From contig CAMBWG010000022.1 of the NCBI GenBank assembly GCA_945871415.1, positions 1-13,198 of the forward strand: a stretch of DNA of 13,198 nt. Direction: 5' to 3'. Origin of the DNA: an uncultured Desulfovibrio sp. (GTDB lineage: Bacteria; Desulfobacterota; Desulfovibrionia; Desulfovibrionales; Desulfovibrionaceae). Under the pieces are notes generated by a model. The model searched no databases. It worked only from the letters and a program-made list of their open reading frames with translations, and was not told where the DNA came from. Position numbers and translations under genes: made by a program. Shown piece after piece: positions 1 through 8,600 of this stretch; position 1 is the stretch's first letter; every line of letters begins with the position of its first letter.

Positions 1-59
1 TACCTTCTGGTGTTGAAAATGCTCAGAGAAAACCCTCTCAGCTAGTCAAGAGCCATGTT

Positions 60-65
60 TATACT
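60..65 (+). promoter_or_regulatory. Possible -10 box for the efflux operon
   Basis: TATACT matches the sigma-70 consensus TATAAT at five of six positions and lies 51 bases before the first efflux start codon. No convincing -35 box sits 16-18 bases upstream. The nearest similar sequence, TAGTCA at 43-48, is too close. The promoter could therefore depend on an activator, or the assignment could be wrong. It is the best candidate in the 116 bases available on this side. Confidence 0.3.
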
Positions 66-116
66 TTGCAGCCACCCTTTCATGGACGCATGGCGTCCCG
101 TTTGTGGAGAGAATAT

Positions 117-1244
117 ATGCTTGGAAAAAGACATCCGTTGTTTACTGCCCTCATTTTTGTGAGCTGCCTGTCGCTGACGGCCTGTTTCGGCTTTGGCGAC
201 GATGCCAAGAAACAGCAGGGAGCGCCGGCCCTGCCCGTGGGGATTTTCACGGTAAAGGCGCAGGACACGCCCTGGCCCGCGGAATTCCAGGCCCAGGCTT
301 CGGGCTCGCGTTCGGTTGAAGTGCGCGCCCGTGTGCAGGGCATCATTGAAAAGCGCCTGTACGAGGAAGGCAGCTTCGTCAAGGCTGGTCAGCTGCTGTT
401 CCAGATCGAGCGCGATCAGTATGAAGCCCAGGTGCAGCAGGCCGAGGCGCAGCTCGACAGCGCCACCCGCGAATGGAAGCGCGTGCGCCCGCTGTACGAA
501 AAGAACGCCGTTTCCCAGAAGGACAGGGATAATGCGCGCGCGGCCTATGACAGCGCCCGCGCGGAATTGCGGCAGGCCCGGATCAATCTGGACTACTGTC
601 AGGTCGTGGCGCCGGTTTCGGGCTACAGCAGTAAGGAAAACTACACGGTGGGCAACCTGGTTTCCATGAACTCGCTGCTGACCTACGTGAACCAGACCGA
701 TCCCATGAACATCGACTTTTCCATTGCCGCGCCCAACCACATGCGCCGCCGTCAGCTGGAACTGGCCGGCCGGTTGCGCCGCCCCGAAAACAACGTCTAT
801 ACGGCGCGTCTGCGCCTGCTGGACGGCAGCATGTACGAAGGCACGGGCGAAGTGAACTTCATTGACAGTCAGGTGCAGGCCGACACCGGCGTCATCAAGG
901 CCCGCGCCAGCTTTGCCAACAGCAAGAACGAGATCATGCCCGGTCAGTATGTCCGTATTTATATGGATGGCGACGTGCTGACGGACGCCATTCTCATTCC
1001 CCAGACCGCCGTCATGGTTACCCAGAAGGGCACGTTCGTCATGGTGGTGGATTCCAATAACGTGGTGTCGCCCCGAGCCGTGAAGGTGAGCGACAGCATT
1101 GGTGACAGTTACCTTGTGGACGAAGGGCTGAAGGACGGCGAGCGCATCGTCAGCACCGGCCTGCTCAAGGCCCGCCCGGGTTCCAAGGTCAGCGAGCTGC
1201 CTGCCAGGTCCGGGGAGAAGCAGCCCGCACAGAAAGAAGGTTAG
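117..1244 (+). CDS. RND efflux periplasmic adaptor lipoprotein (AcrA/MexA/CmeA type)
   Basis: Membrane fusion protein of 375 residues that bridges the inner-membrane RND pump to the outer-membrane channel in the periplasm. The ATG at 117 is chosen because GGAGA at 106-110 lies six bases upstream and because translation then begins with a lipoprotein signal peptide: hydrophobic residues 8-22, lipobox LTAC, acylated Cys23. Farther-upstream starts (TTG at 66, ATG at 90) would bury this signal. A first lipoyl half-motif precedes an alpha-helical coiled-coil hairpin. The hairpin tip carries the family's channel-docking pattern R-x3-L-x6-S as R122, L126 and S133. The second lipoyl half (VVAPVSG) follows, then the beta-barrel and membrane-proximal domains. 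The gene opens the operon, 3 bp before the pump gene. Family is secure; the specific substrate is unknown, so no gene symbol is given. Confidence 0.95.
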   Translation: MLGKRHPLFTALIFVSCLSLTACFGFGDDAKKQQGAPALPVGIFTVKAQDTPWPAEFQAQASGSRSVEVRARVQGIIEKRLYEEGSFVKAGQLLFQIERDQYEAQVQQAEAQLDSATREWKRVRPLYEKNAVSQKDRDNARAAYDSARAELRQARINLDYCQVVAPVSGYSSKENYTVGNLVSMNSLLTYVNQTDPMNIDFSIAAPNHMRRRQLELAGRLRRPENNVYTARLRLLDGSMYEGTGEVNFIDSQVQADTGVIKARASFANSKNEIMPGQYVRIYMDGDVLTDAILIPQTAVMVTQKGTFVMVVDSNNVVSPRAVKVSDSIGDSYLVDEGLKDGERIVSTGLLKARPGSKVSELPARSGEKQPAQKEG

Positions 1245-1247
1245 CCT

Positions 1248-4200
1248 ATGGCCGCATCCACAAAACCGAATTTCTTCCTCCGCCGCCCCGTTCTGTCGGC
1301 GGTTATATCCATCCTGATCACGCTGGTCGGGGCGCTGGCCATGAAGGCCCTGCCCATTGCCCAGTATCCCGAGCTGGTGCCGCCCACGGTCAACGTGTGG
1401 GCCAGCTATCCCGGGGCGTCGGCGGAGACCATCGCCTCGACGGTGCTTGCGCCGCTGGAAGTGAATATCAACGGCGTGGAAAACATGCTCTACATGACGT
1501 CCACGGCCTCTTCCGGCGACGGCTCCGGTTCCATTACCGTGACCTTCTCTCTGGGCACGGACCCCAACATGGCGCTGGTCAACGTCAACAACAAGGTCAA
1601 TCTGGCCCAGACCCAGCTGCCGGATACCGTCCGCCAGATGGGCGTGAGCGTGGTCAAGCGTTCGCCGTCCATGCTGCAGGTCTTCGGTCTGTACTCGCCC
1701 GACGGCCGCTATGATGAAGTTTTCCTGCACAACTACATGCAGGTCAACGTCGTGGACGAGCTCAAGCGTGTCGAGGGCGTGGGCGACTGCTCCATCTTCG
1801 GCAGCATGGACTATGCCATGCGCGTCTGGCTGCTGCCGGACACGCTGGCCAAATACGGCGTGACCGTAAGCGAAGTGGCCGCGGCCGTGGCCGAACAGAA
1901 CAGCCAGTTCGCGCCCGGTCGTCTGGGTGACGCTCCGGCCCCGGACAGCACCAAGCTGACCTGGCAGATCGATACGCAGGGCCGTTTCTCCTCCCCCGAG
2001 GAATTCGGGGAAATCATTATCCGCAACGGCCAGGACAGCGCCATGCTGCGCCTCAAGGACGTGGCGCGTATTGAGCTGGGCGGCAAGGACTACAGCGTCA
2101 GTTCGGAAATGAACGGCATGCGGTCCCGCATGGGAGCCGTGTACCTCCTGCCGGGCGCCAACGCCATTGCCACGGGTGACCGCGTCAAGGCGCGTCTGGA
2201 AGAACTGGCCAGAGACTTTCCCGAAGGCGTGGCCTACAAGATCGTGGTGGACAACAACGACTTCGTTATGGAATCCATCAACGAGGTTATCCATACTCTT
2301 GTGGAAGCCATGATCCTCGTGTTCATCGTGGTCTATGTCTTCCTGCAGAGCTGGCGTGCCACCCTCATTCCCTGCATTGCCGTGCCTGTATCCATTATTG
2401 GTACCTTTGCGGGCATGTACGCGCTGGGCTATACCATCAATACTCTGACCCTGTTCGGCATGGTGCTGGCCATCGGCATCGTGGTGGACGACGCCATCGT
2501 CGTGCTCGAAAACGTCGAACGCATCATGTCCACCGAGCATCTGCCGCCCAAGGAAGCCACGGCCAAGGCCATGAACGAAGTGACCGGGCCGGTTATCGCC
2601 ATCGTGCTGGTGCTCTGCGCCGTGTTCATTCCCGTTTCCTTCATGGGCGGTCTGGCCGGGCAGATGTACAAGCAGTTCGCCATCACCATTTCGGTGTCCG
2701 TGGTGCTGTCCGGCATTGTGGCCCTGACCCTGACCCCGGCTCTGTGCGCCCTGCTGCTCAAGCCGCACAGCCACAGCTATCAGCCGGCCAAACCCTTTGT
2801 TCTTTTCAACTACCTGTTCGGCAAGACGACGCACCGCTATGTGCGCACCGTGCGCTTCATCAAGGATCACGGGCTGATTTCTCTGGCTCTGTTCGCGCTG
2901 ATGCTGGGCGGCACCGCCTATCTGTTCAAGGTCGTCCCCGGCGCTCTCGTGCCCAACGAAGACCAGGGTTATTTCCTTGGTATGGCCATCCTGGACGACG
3001 GCGCGTCCCGTAACCGTACGGAAAGCGTTTCCGGCATGCTGGTGGATCATCTGAAGGATGATCCTTCCATTGACGCCGTCATGACCATTAACGGCATCGA
3101 CATCACCTCCATGTCGGTCAAGAGTAACTACGCGACCTTCTTTGCATCGCTCAAGCCGTGGAGTCAGCGTCCTCTGCCGTCTCAGTCGCCGGATGCTCTG
3201 CTGGGCAAGGCCATGGCCCTGACCATGATGCAGCCCGAAGCCGTCACGCTGGGCTTCACGCCGCCGCCCATCAGCGGTATGAGTACCACCGGCGGTTTTG
3301 AAGGCTACATTCAGCAGCGCAGCGGCGGCTCCATGCAGGAACTGGAAGAGATGGGCAACAAGGTCGTTGCCGAGGCCACCAGCCGGGATGCCCAGGGCAA
3401 TCCCAAATATCCGGCCATCGGTTCCGCCCGCAGCCTTTTCTCCACGGGGTCTCCCCAGCTCTACGCCAATCTGGATCGCGAGCGCTGCAAGGATATGGGC
3501 ATTGCCGTGAGCGACGTGTTCACGGCCATGAGCGGCACGTTCGGTTCCTATTATGTGAACGACTTCAACTATCTGGGACGTACCTTCCAGGTCCGCCTCC
3601 AGTCGCAGATGGACTACCGTCAGAATGTGGAGTCCCTCAACGACGTGTTTGTGCGCAGCTCCAAGGGGGAAATGGTGCCGCTGGCGGCGCTCATGACTCT
3701 GGAACGGCGCACCGCCCCGCAGACCGTGGAACGCTACAACGTTTTCCCGGCGGCGCACATCATGGGTTCGCCTGCGGCGGGCTATTCCTCGGGGCAGGCG
3801 CTGGAAGCCATGGAACAGGCTGCCGCCGCGGTGCTTGATTCCGGCTACAGCCTCGGCTGGGTCGGCTCGGCTCTGCAGGAAAAGCTGGCCAGCGCGGATA
3901 CCACCATCATCTTTGTGCTGGCGCTGGTCATGGTCTTCCTGATTCTGGCCGCCCAGTATGAAAGCTGGTCGCTGCCGCTGGCCGTGCTAACGGCCGTGCC
4001 CTTCGGCGTGTTCGGCGCTCTGCTCGCCACCTGGGGACGCGGCCTTTCCAACGACGTATACTTTCAGGTTGCTCTCGTGACGCTCGTGGGTCTGGCCGCC
4101 AAGAACGCCATTCTGATTGTGGAATTCGCGGTTGAAGCCTGGCGCGGCGGCCGCAGCCTCGATGTGGCCGCCATGCATGCGGCCCGTCTGCGTTTCCGCC

Positions 4201-4451
4201 CCATTGTCATGACCTCGCTTGCCTTTATTCTGGGCTGCGTGCCGCTGGCCATCAGTGCCGGGGCCGGCGCCAACAGCCGTCATGCCATCGGTACCGCCGT
4301 TGTGGGCGGCATGCTGGCCGCAACCTGCATTGCGACCTTGTTTGTGCCTTACTTCTTCCGTACCATCATGACGATTTCCCTGAAGCTGCAAGGCAAGCGC
4401 GACCCCAACGAGGGCAAGCGCCGTTTTGACGACGAGGAGGATTACATATGA
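1248..4451 (+). CDS. RND family (HAE1) multidrug efflux pump, inner-membrane subunit
   Basis: Proton-driven inner-membrane transporter of 1067 residues, close to the usual 1030-1050 of AcrB/MexB/CmeB proteins. The N-terminus (FFLRRPV, then a hydrophobic helix near residues 13-33) and PIAQYPELVPPTV are classic for the hydrophobe/amphiphile efflux family. Large periplasmic loops follow transmembrane helix 1 and helix 7 (helix 7 near 541-560). Proton-relay residues are present: D414 and D415 in GIVVDDAIVV of helix 4, K952 in AAKNAIL of helix 10, and R984 in RFRPIVMTSLAFILG of helix 11. AAGAAGG at 1234-1240 provides a ribosome-binding site seven bases before the ATG. The stretch matching the AcrB switch loop differs: it reads GIDITSMSVKSNYAT and lacks the glycine/phenylalanine-rich AcrB sequence, so substrate range should not be copied from AcrB. 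The gene overlaps the next one by 4 bp. Confidence 0.97.
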   Translation: MAASTKPNFFLRRPVLSAVISILITLVGALAMKALPIAQYPELVPPTVNVWASYPGASAETIASTVLAPLEVNINGVENMLYMTSTASSGDGSGSITVTFSLGTDPNMALVNVNNKVNLAQTQLPDTVRQMGVSVVKRSPSMLQVFGLYSPDGRYDEVFLHNYMQVNVVDELKRVEGVGDCSIFGSMDYAMRVWLLPDTLAKYGVTVSEVAAAVAEQNSQFAPGRLGDAPAPDSTKLTWQIDTQGRFSSPEEFGEIIIRNGQDSAMLRLKDVARIELGGKDYSVSSEMNGMRSRMGAVYLLPGANAIATGDRVKARLEELARDFPEGVAYKIVVDNNDFVMESINEVIHTLVEAMILVFIVVYVFLQSWRATLIPCIAVPVSIIGTFAGMYALGYTINTLTLFGMVLAIGIVVDDAIVVLENVERIMSTEHLPPKEATAKAMNEVTGPVIAIVLVLCAVFIPVSFMGGLAGQMYKQFAITISVSVVLSGIVALTLTPALCALLLKPHSHSYQPAKPFVLFNYLFGKTTHRYVRTVRFIKDHGLISLALFALMLGGTAYLFKVVPGALVPNEDQGYFLGMAILDDGASRNRTESVSGMLVDHLKDDPSIDAVMTINGIDITSMSVKSNYATFFASLKPWSQRPLPSQSPDALLGKAMALTMMQPEAVTLGFTPPPISGMSTTGGFEGYIQQRSGGSMQELEEMGNKVVAEATSRDAQGNPKYPAIGSARSLFSTGSPQLYANLDRERCKDMGIAVSDVFTAMSGTFGSYYVNDFNYLGRTFQVRLQSQMDYRQNVESLNDVFVRSSKGEMVPLAALMTLERRTAPQTVERYNVFPAAHIMGSPAAGYSSGQALEAMEQAAAAVLDSGYSLGWVGSALQEKLASADTTIIFVLALVMVFLILAAQYESWSLPLAVLTAVPFGVFGALLATWGRGLSNDVYFQVALVTLVGLAAKNAILIVEFAVEAWRGGRSLDVAAMHAARLRFRPIVMTSLAFILGCVPLAISAGAGANSRHAIGTAVVGGMLAATCIATLFVPYFFRTIMTISLKLQGKRDPNEGKRRFDDEEDYI

Positions 4452-5977
4452 GGCTGACACGAGCGGCCCTGACCGCCAAATGGCGCGGTACGGCGCTGAT
4501 CGCCTCCCTGTGCCTCTTGCTGGGAGCCTGTTCGCTCGCGCCGAAGTACGAACGGCCCGAGATGGACATGCCCGCGCAGTGGCGCAAGGTGGATCTGGGT
4601 ACCATCCCCCTGCATACGGACTGGTGGAAACGTTTCAATGATCCCGTACTGACGGCGCTCATCGAACAGGCCCTGGAAAAGAATCAGGACCTGGCCAAGT
4701 CGCTGGCGGATATTGATTCCGCTGCCGCGCAGATGGGTGTGGCGACCGCCAATCTGGCGCCCATGATCAGCGGCGGCGGCGCTGCCGGCGCGGAAGGCGC
4801 TTCCGAGGCCACGGCCAATACCGGCTCCTTTGCGGCCAAGGGCATGTCGCGTTCCTACCTGAACTATCAGTTACAGGCCAGTGCCAGCTGGGAGCTGGAC
4901 CTCTGGGGCAAGCTGCGCAATATCCGCAGCATGCAGGCCGATGTGCTCATGAATACCGTTCTCAGCCACGAGGCTCTGCGCCTGACCGTGGCCGGAGAGA
5001 CCGCCAAGGCCTACTTCTCTCTGCTGGCGCTGGATTCGCAACTCAATACGGCCCGCCGTACCCTGAAAAGCCGCGAGTCTTCCTTCGACATCTACACGAG
5101 CCGCTATCAGCAGGGCGACATCACCGAACTGGACTGGCAGCGTGCCCGGGCGGAAGTGGAAACAGCCCGCGCCCAGCTGCACACCAGCACCGTAGCGGTG
5201 GATCAGGCGGAGGCGGCTCTGGCCGTCCTTATCGGGCGCAGCCCGCGGGAAATCATCTCCGCGGCCATGCCGCGCGGTGCGCGCATCGAGTCGCTGCCCG
5301 CTCCGCCGGTACTGCCGTCGGGTCTCCCGTCCGAGCTGCTCATGCGCCGGCCGGATGTGCGCGCAGCCGAATTTCTGCTCATGGCCTACAATGCCAATAT
5401 CGGCGTGGCCCGGGCGGAATTCTTCCCCTCCATCTCCCTGACCGGAGCTCTGGGAACGCTGAGTGCCGAGGCCTACAAGCTCTTTTCCGGTCCTGCCGGA
5501 GCCTGGAGCTATGGTGTCTCCGGCAGTATTCCGCTGCTGGATTTCGGGCGCGTCTGGTATAATGTGAAGGATGCCGAGGCGCAGAAGCAGGCGGCCGTCG
5601 CCACCTATCGCAAGTCCGTTCAGACGGCGTTCGAGGATTTGCGCACCAGCCTTACCAGCCAGCGCGAAGCCAACACCATTGTGCAGAGTCAGCTGCGTCA
5701 GGTGCAGAGTCTGCGCCGGGCCGTGGAAATTGCCCGCCTGCAGTACGATAACGGCTATACCGACTATCTGACCGTTCTTGATGCCGAGCGGCAGCTGTTC
5801 AGCGCCGAACTGGAATACGCATCGGCTCTGCGGGATCGTCTCAATGCCGTGGTGAGCGTGTGCATGGCGCTCGGCGGCGGCTGGCAGGACCCGGACGCGA
5901 AGCCGGGTGTGTTCGGCAGCGTCGAGGAAGTCATGCAGGCCCAGCGCGAGAGCGGCAGCAAGACGCCGTCAAAGTAG
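4448..5977 (+). CDS. Outer-membrane efflux channel lipoprotein (OprM/CmeC/NodT family)
   Basis: Trimeric outer-membrane channel subunit, 509 residues, completing the tripartite pump. The signal peptide has Arg/Lys residues at the N-terminus, a hydrophobic core at about 15-26 and lipobox LGAC with acylated Cys28. The sequence just after it (SLAPKYERP, then W-x3-F) is typical of the NodT-type outer-membrane factor lipoproteins. Two repeated helical halves follow, with the usual LPSELLMRRPDVRAAE segment joining them and Y-x-N-G-x-T-D-Y-L-T-V-L-D-A near the C-terminus. The ATG overlaps the pump's TGA as ATGA, with GGAGG at 4436-4440 seven bases upstream, so translational coupling is likely. A strong terminator 35 bases after the stop ends the operon. 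Confidence 0.96.
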   Translation: MRLTRAALTAKWRGTALIASLCLLLGACSLAPKYERPEMDMPAQWRKVDLGTIPLHTDWWKRFNDPVLTALIEQALEKNQDLAKSLADIDSAAAQMGVATANLAPMISGGGAAGAEGASEATANTGSFAAKGMSRSYLNYQLQASASWELDLWGKLRNIRSMQADVLMNTVLSHEALRLTVAGETAKAYFSLLALDSQLNTARRTLKSRESSFDIYTSRYQQGDITELDWQRARAEVETARAQLHTSTVAVDQAEAALAVLIGRSPREIISAAMPRGARIESLPAPPVLPSGLPSELLMRRPDVRAAEFLLMAYNANIGVARAEFFPSISLTGALGTLSAEAYKLFSGPAGAWSYGVSGSIPLLDFGRVWYNVKDAEAQKQAAVATYRKSVQTAFEDLRTSLTSQREANTIVQSQLRQVQSLRRAVEIARLQYDNGYTDYLTVLDAERQLFSAELEYASALRDRLNAVVSVCMALGGGWQDPDAKPGVFGSVEEVMQAQRESGSKTPSK

Positions 5978-6012
5978 CCTATCCGCAGCGTTGCAGTGTG
6001 CGCGCTGTTTTG

Positions 6013-6047
6013 CCGGAGGAAGGGGAAGTCCCTTCCTCCGGTTTTTT
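6013..6047 (+). terminator. Intrinsic terminator of the efflux operon
   Basis: CCGGAGGAAGGG (6013-6024) and CCCTTCCTCCGG (6030-6041) form a perfect 12-bp stem around a 5-base loop, followed at once by six T (6042-6047). It lies 35 bases after the channel gene's stop and should end the three-gene transcript. Confidence 0.92.
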
Positions 6048-6089
6048 GTTGCGAGAGGTGCGTTCCAGGACGGCTCTTCAAGGCGGATG

Positions 6090-6126
6090 TAAACTCTTTT
6101 GAGGAAGAGTTTATAGTTTATATAGA
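6090..6126 (+). promoter_or_regulatory. Inverted repeat overlapping a possible promoter
   Basis: TAAACTCTT (6090-6098) and AAGAGTTTA (6105-6113) form a perfect 9-bp dyad around a 6-base centre. TTGAGG (6099-6104) lies in the centre and could be a -35 box (four of six to consensus). TATAGA (6121-6126) lies 16 bases later and could be the -10 box (four of six). This geometry would place a repressor dyad directly over the -35 box of a promoter for the secreted-protein gene at 6334. The dyad is seen directly; the promoter and operator roles are inferred. It could instead be a weak second terminator hairpin. Confidence 0.35.
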
Positions 6127-6333
6127 TATTTTATGTCATATGTAGACTTTTTTATGAAATAGACACAAGGAAGTTGAGACTGTTTCTTGTCTGCTGTGGC
6201 AGGACGCTGACTATGCGGAATAGCCGGATTACTGCTGCTTTTTCGTTCGCTGCGGCGGGAATATAGCCGTCTTGCATTGCGCGGACGTGTAGTCCGTCTT
6301 TACAGCGCTTTTGTGAGTGGCTATCATGGAGAT

Positions 6334-6978
6334 ATGAACGGGATAGTTTTTGTACGACACTTCCGGCGTATGACCGAGCTGGCAGCGCCGGGATTTCTGT
6401 CGGCGCTGCTGGCGGCCGCAATCTGGGCCGCGCCGGCCTTTTGTGCTGCCCGATCGACGGATAAGTCTGCCTTGCGGCGGCCGCTTCCTGCGGTCGGGAA
6501 GACGGTGAAACCGGATGCTTCCGGCTGGACGTTCGGGGCCGATGCCCTGTCCTCCCGCTGGCGGCGGGGCATCAGCGGCGCTGAGCTGCAGCACAAGGCT
6601 GTCGTCGCCAGGGGAAAGACGGCTGCGGCTCCCGCAGCGAGGACGAATCAGAAAAAGGCCATCGATGCCGGCGAAAGCGTTCGTTCCGCCGGGGCCGGAC
6701 CGGCGCAGTCTTCGTCCGGCGTGGCTCTGAGCTGGGAACGCGATATCACCACCTGGCAGCCGGAAACTCCGACAAAGATACGGCAGGCCGGCGAGGTTTT
6801 TTCACTGCATCAGCGCCATATCGTGCGGGCACAGGCCCGGGCCGGAGACAAAAATGCGTCCGTCAGTGTGGGGCCGGAATTCATCCTGAAGGATGACAGG
6901 GAAAACGCTCTGGCCAGGGACCCCCACAATCCTGATTCGGCCGTGGGTTTCGGCATGCAGTTCATGGTGGGGTTTTGA
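6334..6978 (+). CDS. Secreted hypothetical protein, about 214 residues
   Basis: I do not recognise this family. The ATG at 6334 gives an N-terminal signal peptide: basic RHFRR near residues 8-12, a hydrophobic Ala/Leu-rich core at about 16-33 and likely cleavage around residues 35-39 (APAFCAA). The upstream TTG at 6277 would put 19 extra residues before the signal. The next ATG (6370) loses the basic end. The only purine-rich site, GGAGA at 6328-6332, is too close to the start to be ideal, so the start is uncertain. The mature part is basic, Ala/Gly/Arg/Ser-rich and probably disordered up to about residue 130. A more ordered C-terminal third follows (SVSVGPEFILKDD) and ends in GFGMQFMVGF. That alternating, Phe-terminated end resembles the last strand of an outer-membrane protein, but the chain is too short to claim a barrel. 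It stands alone between the efflux operon and tig. Confidence 0.65.
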   Translation: MNGIVFVRHFRRMTELAAPGFLSALLAAAIWAAPAFCAARSTDKSALRRPLPAVGKTVKPDASGWTFGADALSSRWRRGISGAELQHKAVVARGKTAAAPAARTNQKKAIDAGESVRSAGAGPAQSSSGVALSWERDITTWQPETPTKIRQAGEVFSLHQRHIVRAQARAGDKNASVSVGPEFILKDDRENALARDPHNPDSAVGFGMQFMVGF

Positions 6979-7089
6979 AGCCCTTTCGGACCGCCTGTTC
7001 TTTTTCCGCGTCCCCGCGGCGGGGGACTGTCTGCGGACTTGAAAGAAAATCGCATTCGGGGTAGGGGAAAGGGTTCGTATCGAGAATTC

Positions 7090-7114
7090 GCGATATCCGT
7101 TCCCCGGATGTCGC
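7090..7114 (+). other. Hairpin in the region upstream of tig
   Basis: GCGATATCCG (7090-7099) pairs with CGGATGTCGC (7105-7114): nine Watson-Crick pairs and one G-U pair around a 5-base loop. Its end is 56 bases before the tig start. Only a short TTTT occurs after it (7117-7120), offset from the stem, so it is a weak terminator for the upstream gene at best. It might instead be an operator or a structure in the tig leader. A smaller GTCCCC/GGGGAC hairpin (7010-7015 with 7022-7027) also follows the upstream gene and has no T run. Confidence 0.4.
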
Positions 7115-7170
7115 CGCTTTTGTATCCAAGCGGCTTTGGCCGCCGAGAAATACGCTGAAGGAGCGCTTCT

Positions 7171-8490
7171 GTGGAATACACTGTCGAAGATATTTCCCCT
7201 GTGAAGAAAAAGGTCAATATCACTACCGATCCCAAGGAAGTCGAGGCCGCCATCATGGGCGCCGTGGCCTTGTACAAGACGTCCGTGCAGATGGACGGTT
7301 TCCGCAAGGGCAAGGTGCCCGCTTCGGTGGTGGAGAAGCGTTTCCGCGATCAGATCTACGGCGAAGCCCGTCAGGATCTCATCAACGTCCATATCAACGA
7401 TGTGATGCAGAAGCTGGACGTGACGCCCGTGTCCGGTCTGAACCTCTCCGACGAGAGCGACTTTGAGAAGGGCCGGCCCTTCACCTACAGCATGGAATTT
7501 GAAGTGCTGCCGACCTTTGATCTGCCTCCCTACGAAGGCCTGGAAGTGGAGCAGGAAAAGGTCGTGATCAAGGACGAGGAAGTGGACGAGGTGCTTGCCC
7601 GCATTCGTCGCGATCATGCCAAGCTGATTCCTGTTGACGGGGACGGTCCGGCAGTGGACGGTCAGATCGCCAATATTGATTTTTCCGCCTATGAAGACGG
7701 CAAGCCTGTGGAAGGCCTCGGCGCCAACGGCTTTGATCTGGCGCTGGGCGAACATCAGGCGCTGGAAGACTTTGAAAAGCTCGTCAAGACCGTGAAGCTC
7801 AACTGCGAAGGCGAAGGCGACATCACCTTCCCCGCGGACTTTCTGGCCAAGGACCTTGCCGGCAAGACCCTGACCATGAAGGTCAGGGTACATGCCATCA
7901 AGGCCCGTCAGGAGCCGGAACTGAACGACGATCTTGCCAAGAAGGTGGGCGCGGAAAGCCTGGAAAAGCTGCGTGAAGGCATTATCGAAAGCTATCGCAA
8001 GAGCCGCGAAAGCCTGAACAAGGGTGCCGCTGAAAAGAAGATGCTCGACCAGCTGCTCAAGCTGGTGGACTTCCCCCTGCCGGAAAGCCTGCTGGACGTG
8101 CAGGTGCGCAGCCTGCTGGCTGATTTGCGCGTGCGTCTGGAGCGTCAGGGCAAGAGTCTTGAATCTCTCGGCAAGAGCGAAGAGGAACTGCGCAAGGAAG
8201 TCATGCCCCAGGCTGAGGAAATCACCCGCAGTCAGGTGCTGCTGCTTGCCATTGCCAAGAAGGAAAATCTTCAGGTCAGCGAGCAGGAAGTCAACATGCA
8301 GCTGTATCAGCTCTGCCTGCGCAGCGGCGAAGACTTCAAGCAGACTCGCGAAGCTTATGAGCGTTCCGGCATGATGTTCACCCTGCGTGATCGTATGCTG
8401 GCCGACAAGGCCATGGACGCCATCTATGCCCGCGCCAAGGTGACGGAAGTGGAACCCAAGCCCGCCGCTGCCGAAGAAAAGAAGGACTAA
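7171..8490 (+). CDS. tig: Trigger factor, ribosome-associated chaperone and prolyl isomerase
   Basis: Cytoplasmic chaperone that docks at the ribosome exit tunnel and shields nascent chains. It is 439 residues long, against 432 in E. coli. The start is GTG at 7171, fixed by AAGGAG at 7158-7163 seven bases upstream and by an N-terminus ([15 protein letters not shown]) that aligns with the family without extension. The ribosome-binding signature GFRKGKVP occupies residues 43-50, the same position as in E. coli. The FKBP-type peptidyl-prolyl isomerase domain follows at about 150-240 ([20 protein letters not shown], later [15 protein letters not shown]). A long helical C-terminal chaperone domain completes the protein, ending in an acidic/basic tail. 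It heads the tig-clpP-clpX-lon cluster but has its own terminator, so it can be expressed apart from clpPX. Confidence 0.98.
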   Translation: MEYTVEDISPVKKKVNITTDPKEVEAAIMGAVALYKTSVQMDGFRKGKVPASVVEKRFRDQIYGEARQDLINVHINDVMQKLDVTPVSGLNLSDESDFEKGRPFTYSMEFEVLPTFDLPPYEGLEVEQEKVVIKDEEVDEVLARIRRDHAKLIPVDGDGPAVDGQIANIDFSAYEDGKPVEGLGANGFDLALGEHQALEDFEKLVKTVKLNCEGEGDITFPADFLAKDLAGKTLTMKVRVHAIKARQEPELNDDLAKKVGAESLEKLREGIIESYRKSRESLNKGAAEKKMLDQLLKLVDFPLPESLLDVQVRSLLADLRVRLERQGKSLESLGKSEEELRKEVMPQAEEITRSQVLLLAIAKKENLQVSEQEVNMQLYQLCLRSGEDFKQTREAYERSGMMFTLRDRMLADKAMDAIYARAKVTEVEPKPAAAEEKKD

Positions 8491-8510
8491 CACCCCCCGT
8501 TTTCGTGACT

Positions 8511-8567
8511 CCGGCAGAGGACGCACGCCCCGTGCGGTGGGGCGCGTCCTCTGCCGGTTATCTTTTT
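8511..8567 (+). terminator. Intrinsic terminator of tig
   Basis: CCGGCAGAGGACGC (8511-8524) pairs perfectly with GCGTCCTCTGCCGG (8544-8557), a 14-bp stem. It is capped by an inner GCCCC/GGGGC stem (8527-8531 with 8539-8543) beyond a 2-base bulge. A T-rich tail, TTATCTTTTT (8558-8567), follows. It lies 20 bases after the tig stop and separates tig transcription from clpP. Confidence 0.88.
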
Positions 8568-8600
8568 GAGGCGCGCCGTTGTCGGTAAACGGCAAACGGC

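Larger units (their letters stand above)
5978..6333. other. 356-bp non-coding gap between the efflux operon and the secreted-protein gene
   Basis: The gap contains the efflux-operon terminator near its left end, then an A/T-rich core at about 6090-6170 (20 G/C of 81 bases) that stands out against GC-rich flanks. The core holds a perfect inverted repeat and a possible promoter, listed separately. The remainder (about 6171-6333) shows only a 5-bp hairpin, CGGAC at 6282-6286 with GTCCG at 6292-6296. I see no RNA gene and no convincing protein in it. Confidence 0.7.

Noticed and set aside
25..38. AGAG/CTCT mini-dyad before the efflux operon as an operator
   Set aside because: Only four paired bases, too short to separate from chance; the left edge cuts off the context.
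66..116. Longer start (TTG 66 or ATG 90) for the efflux adaptor
   Set aside because: Either would bury the lipoprotein signal peptide; ATG 117 has GGAGA at ideal spacing.
42..3758. 1238-codon open frame on the - strand across the adaptor and pump genes
   Set aside because: It is exactly codon-aligned with the sense genes, has His/Gly/Arg/Gln-rich composition with no domains, and is explained by the lack of TTA, CTA and TCA codons in the real genes.
7010..7027. GTCCCC/GGGGAC hairpin after the secreted-protein gene as its terminator
   Set aside because: Six pairs only and no T run follows; kept only as a note.
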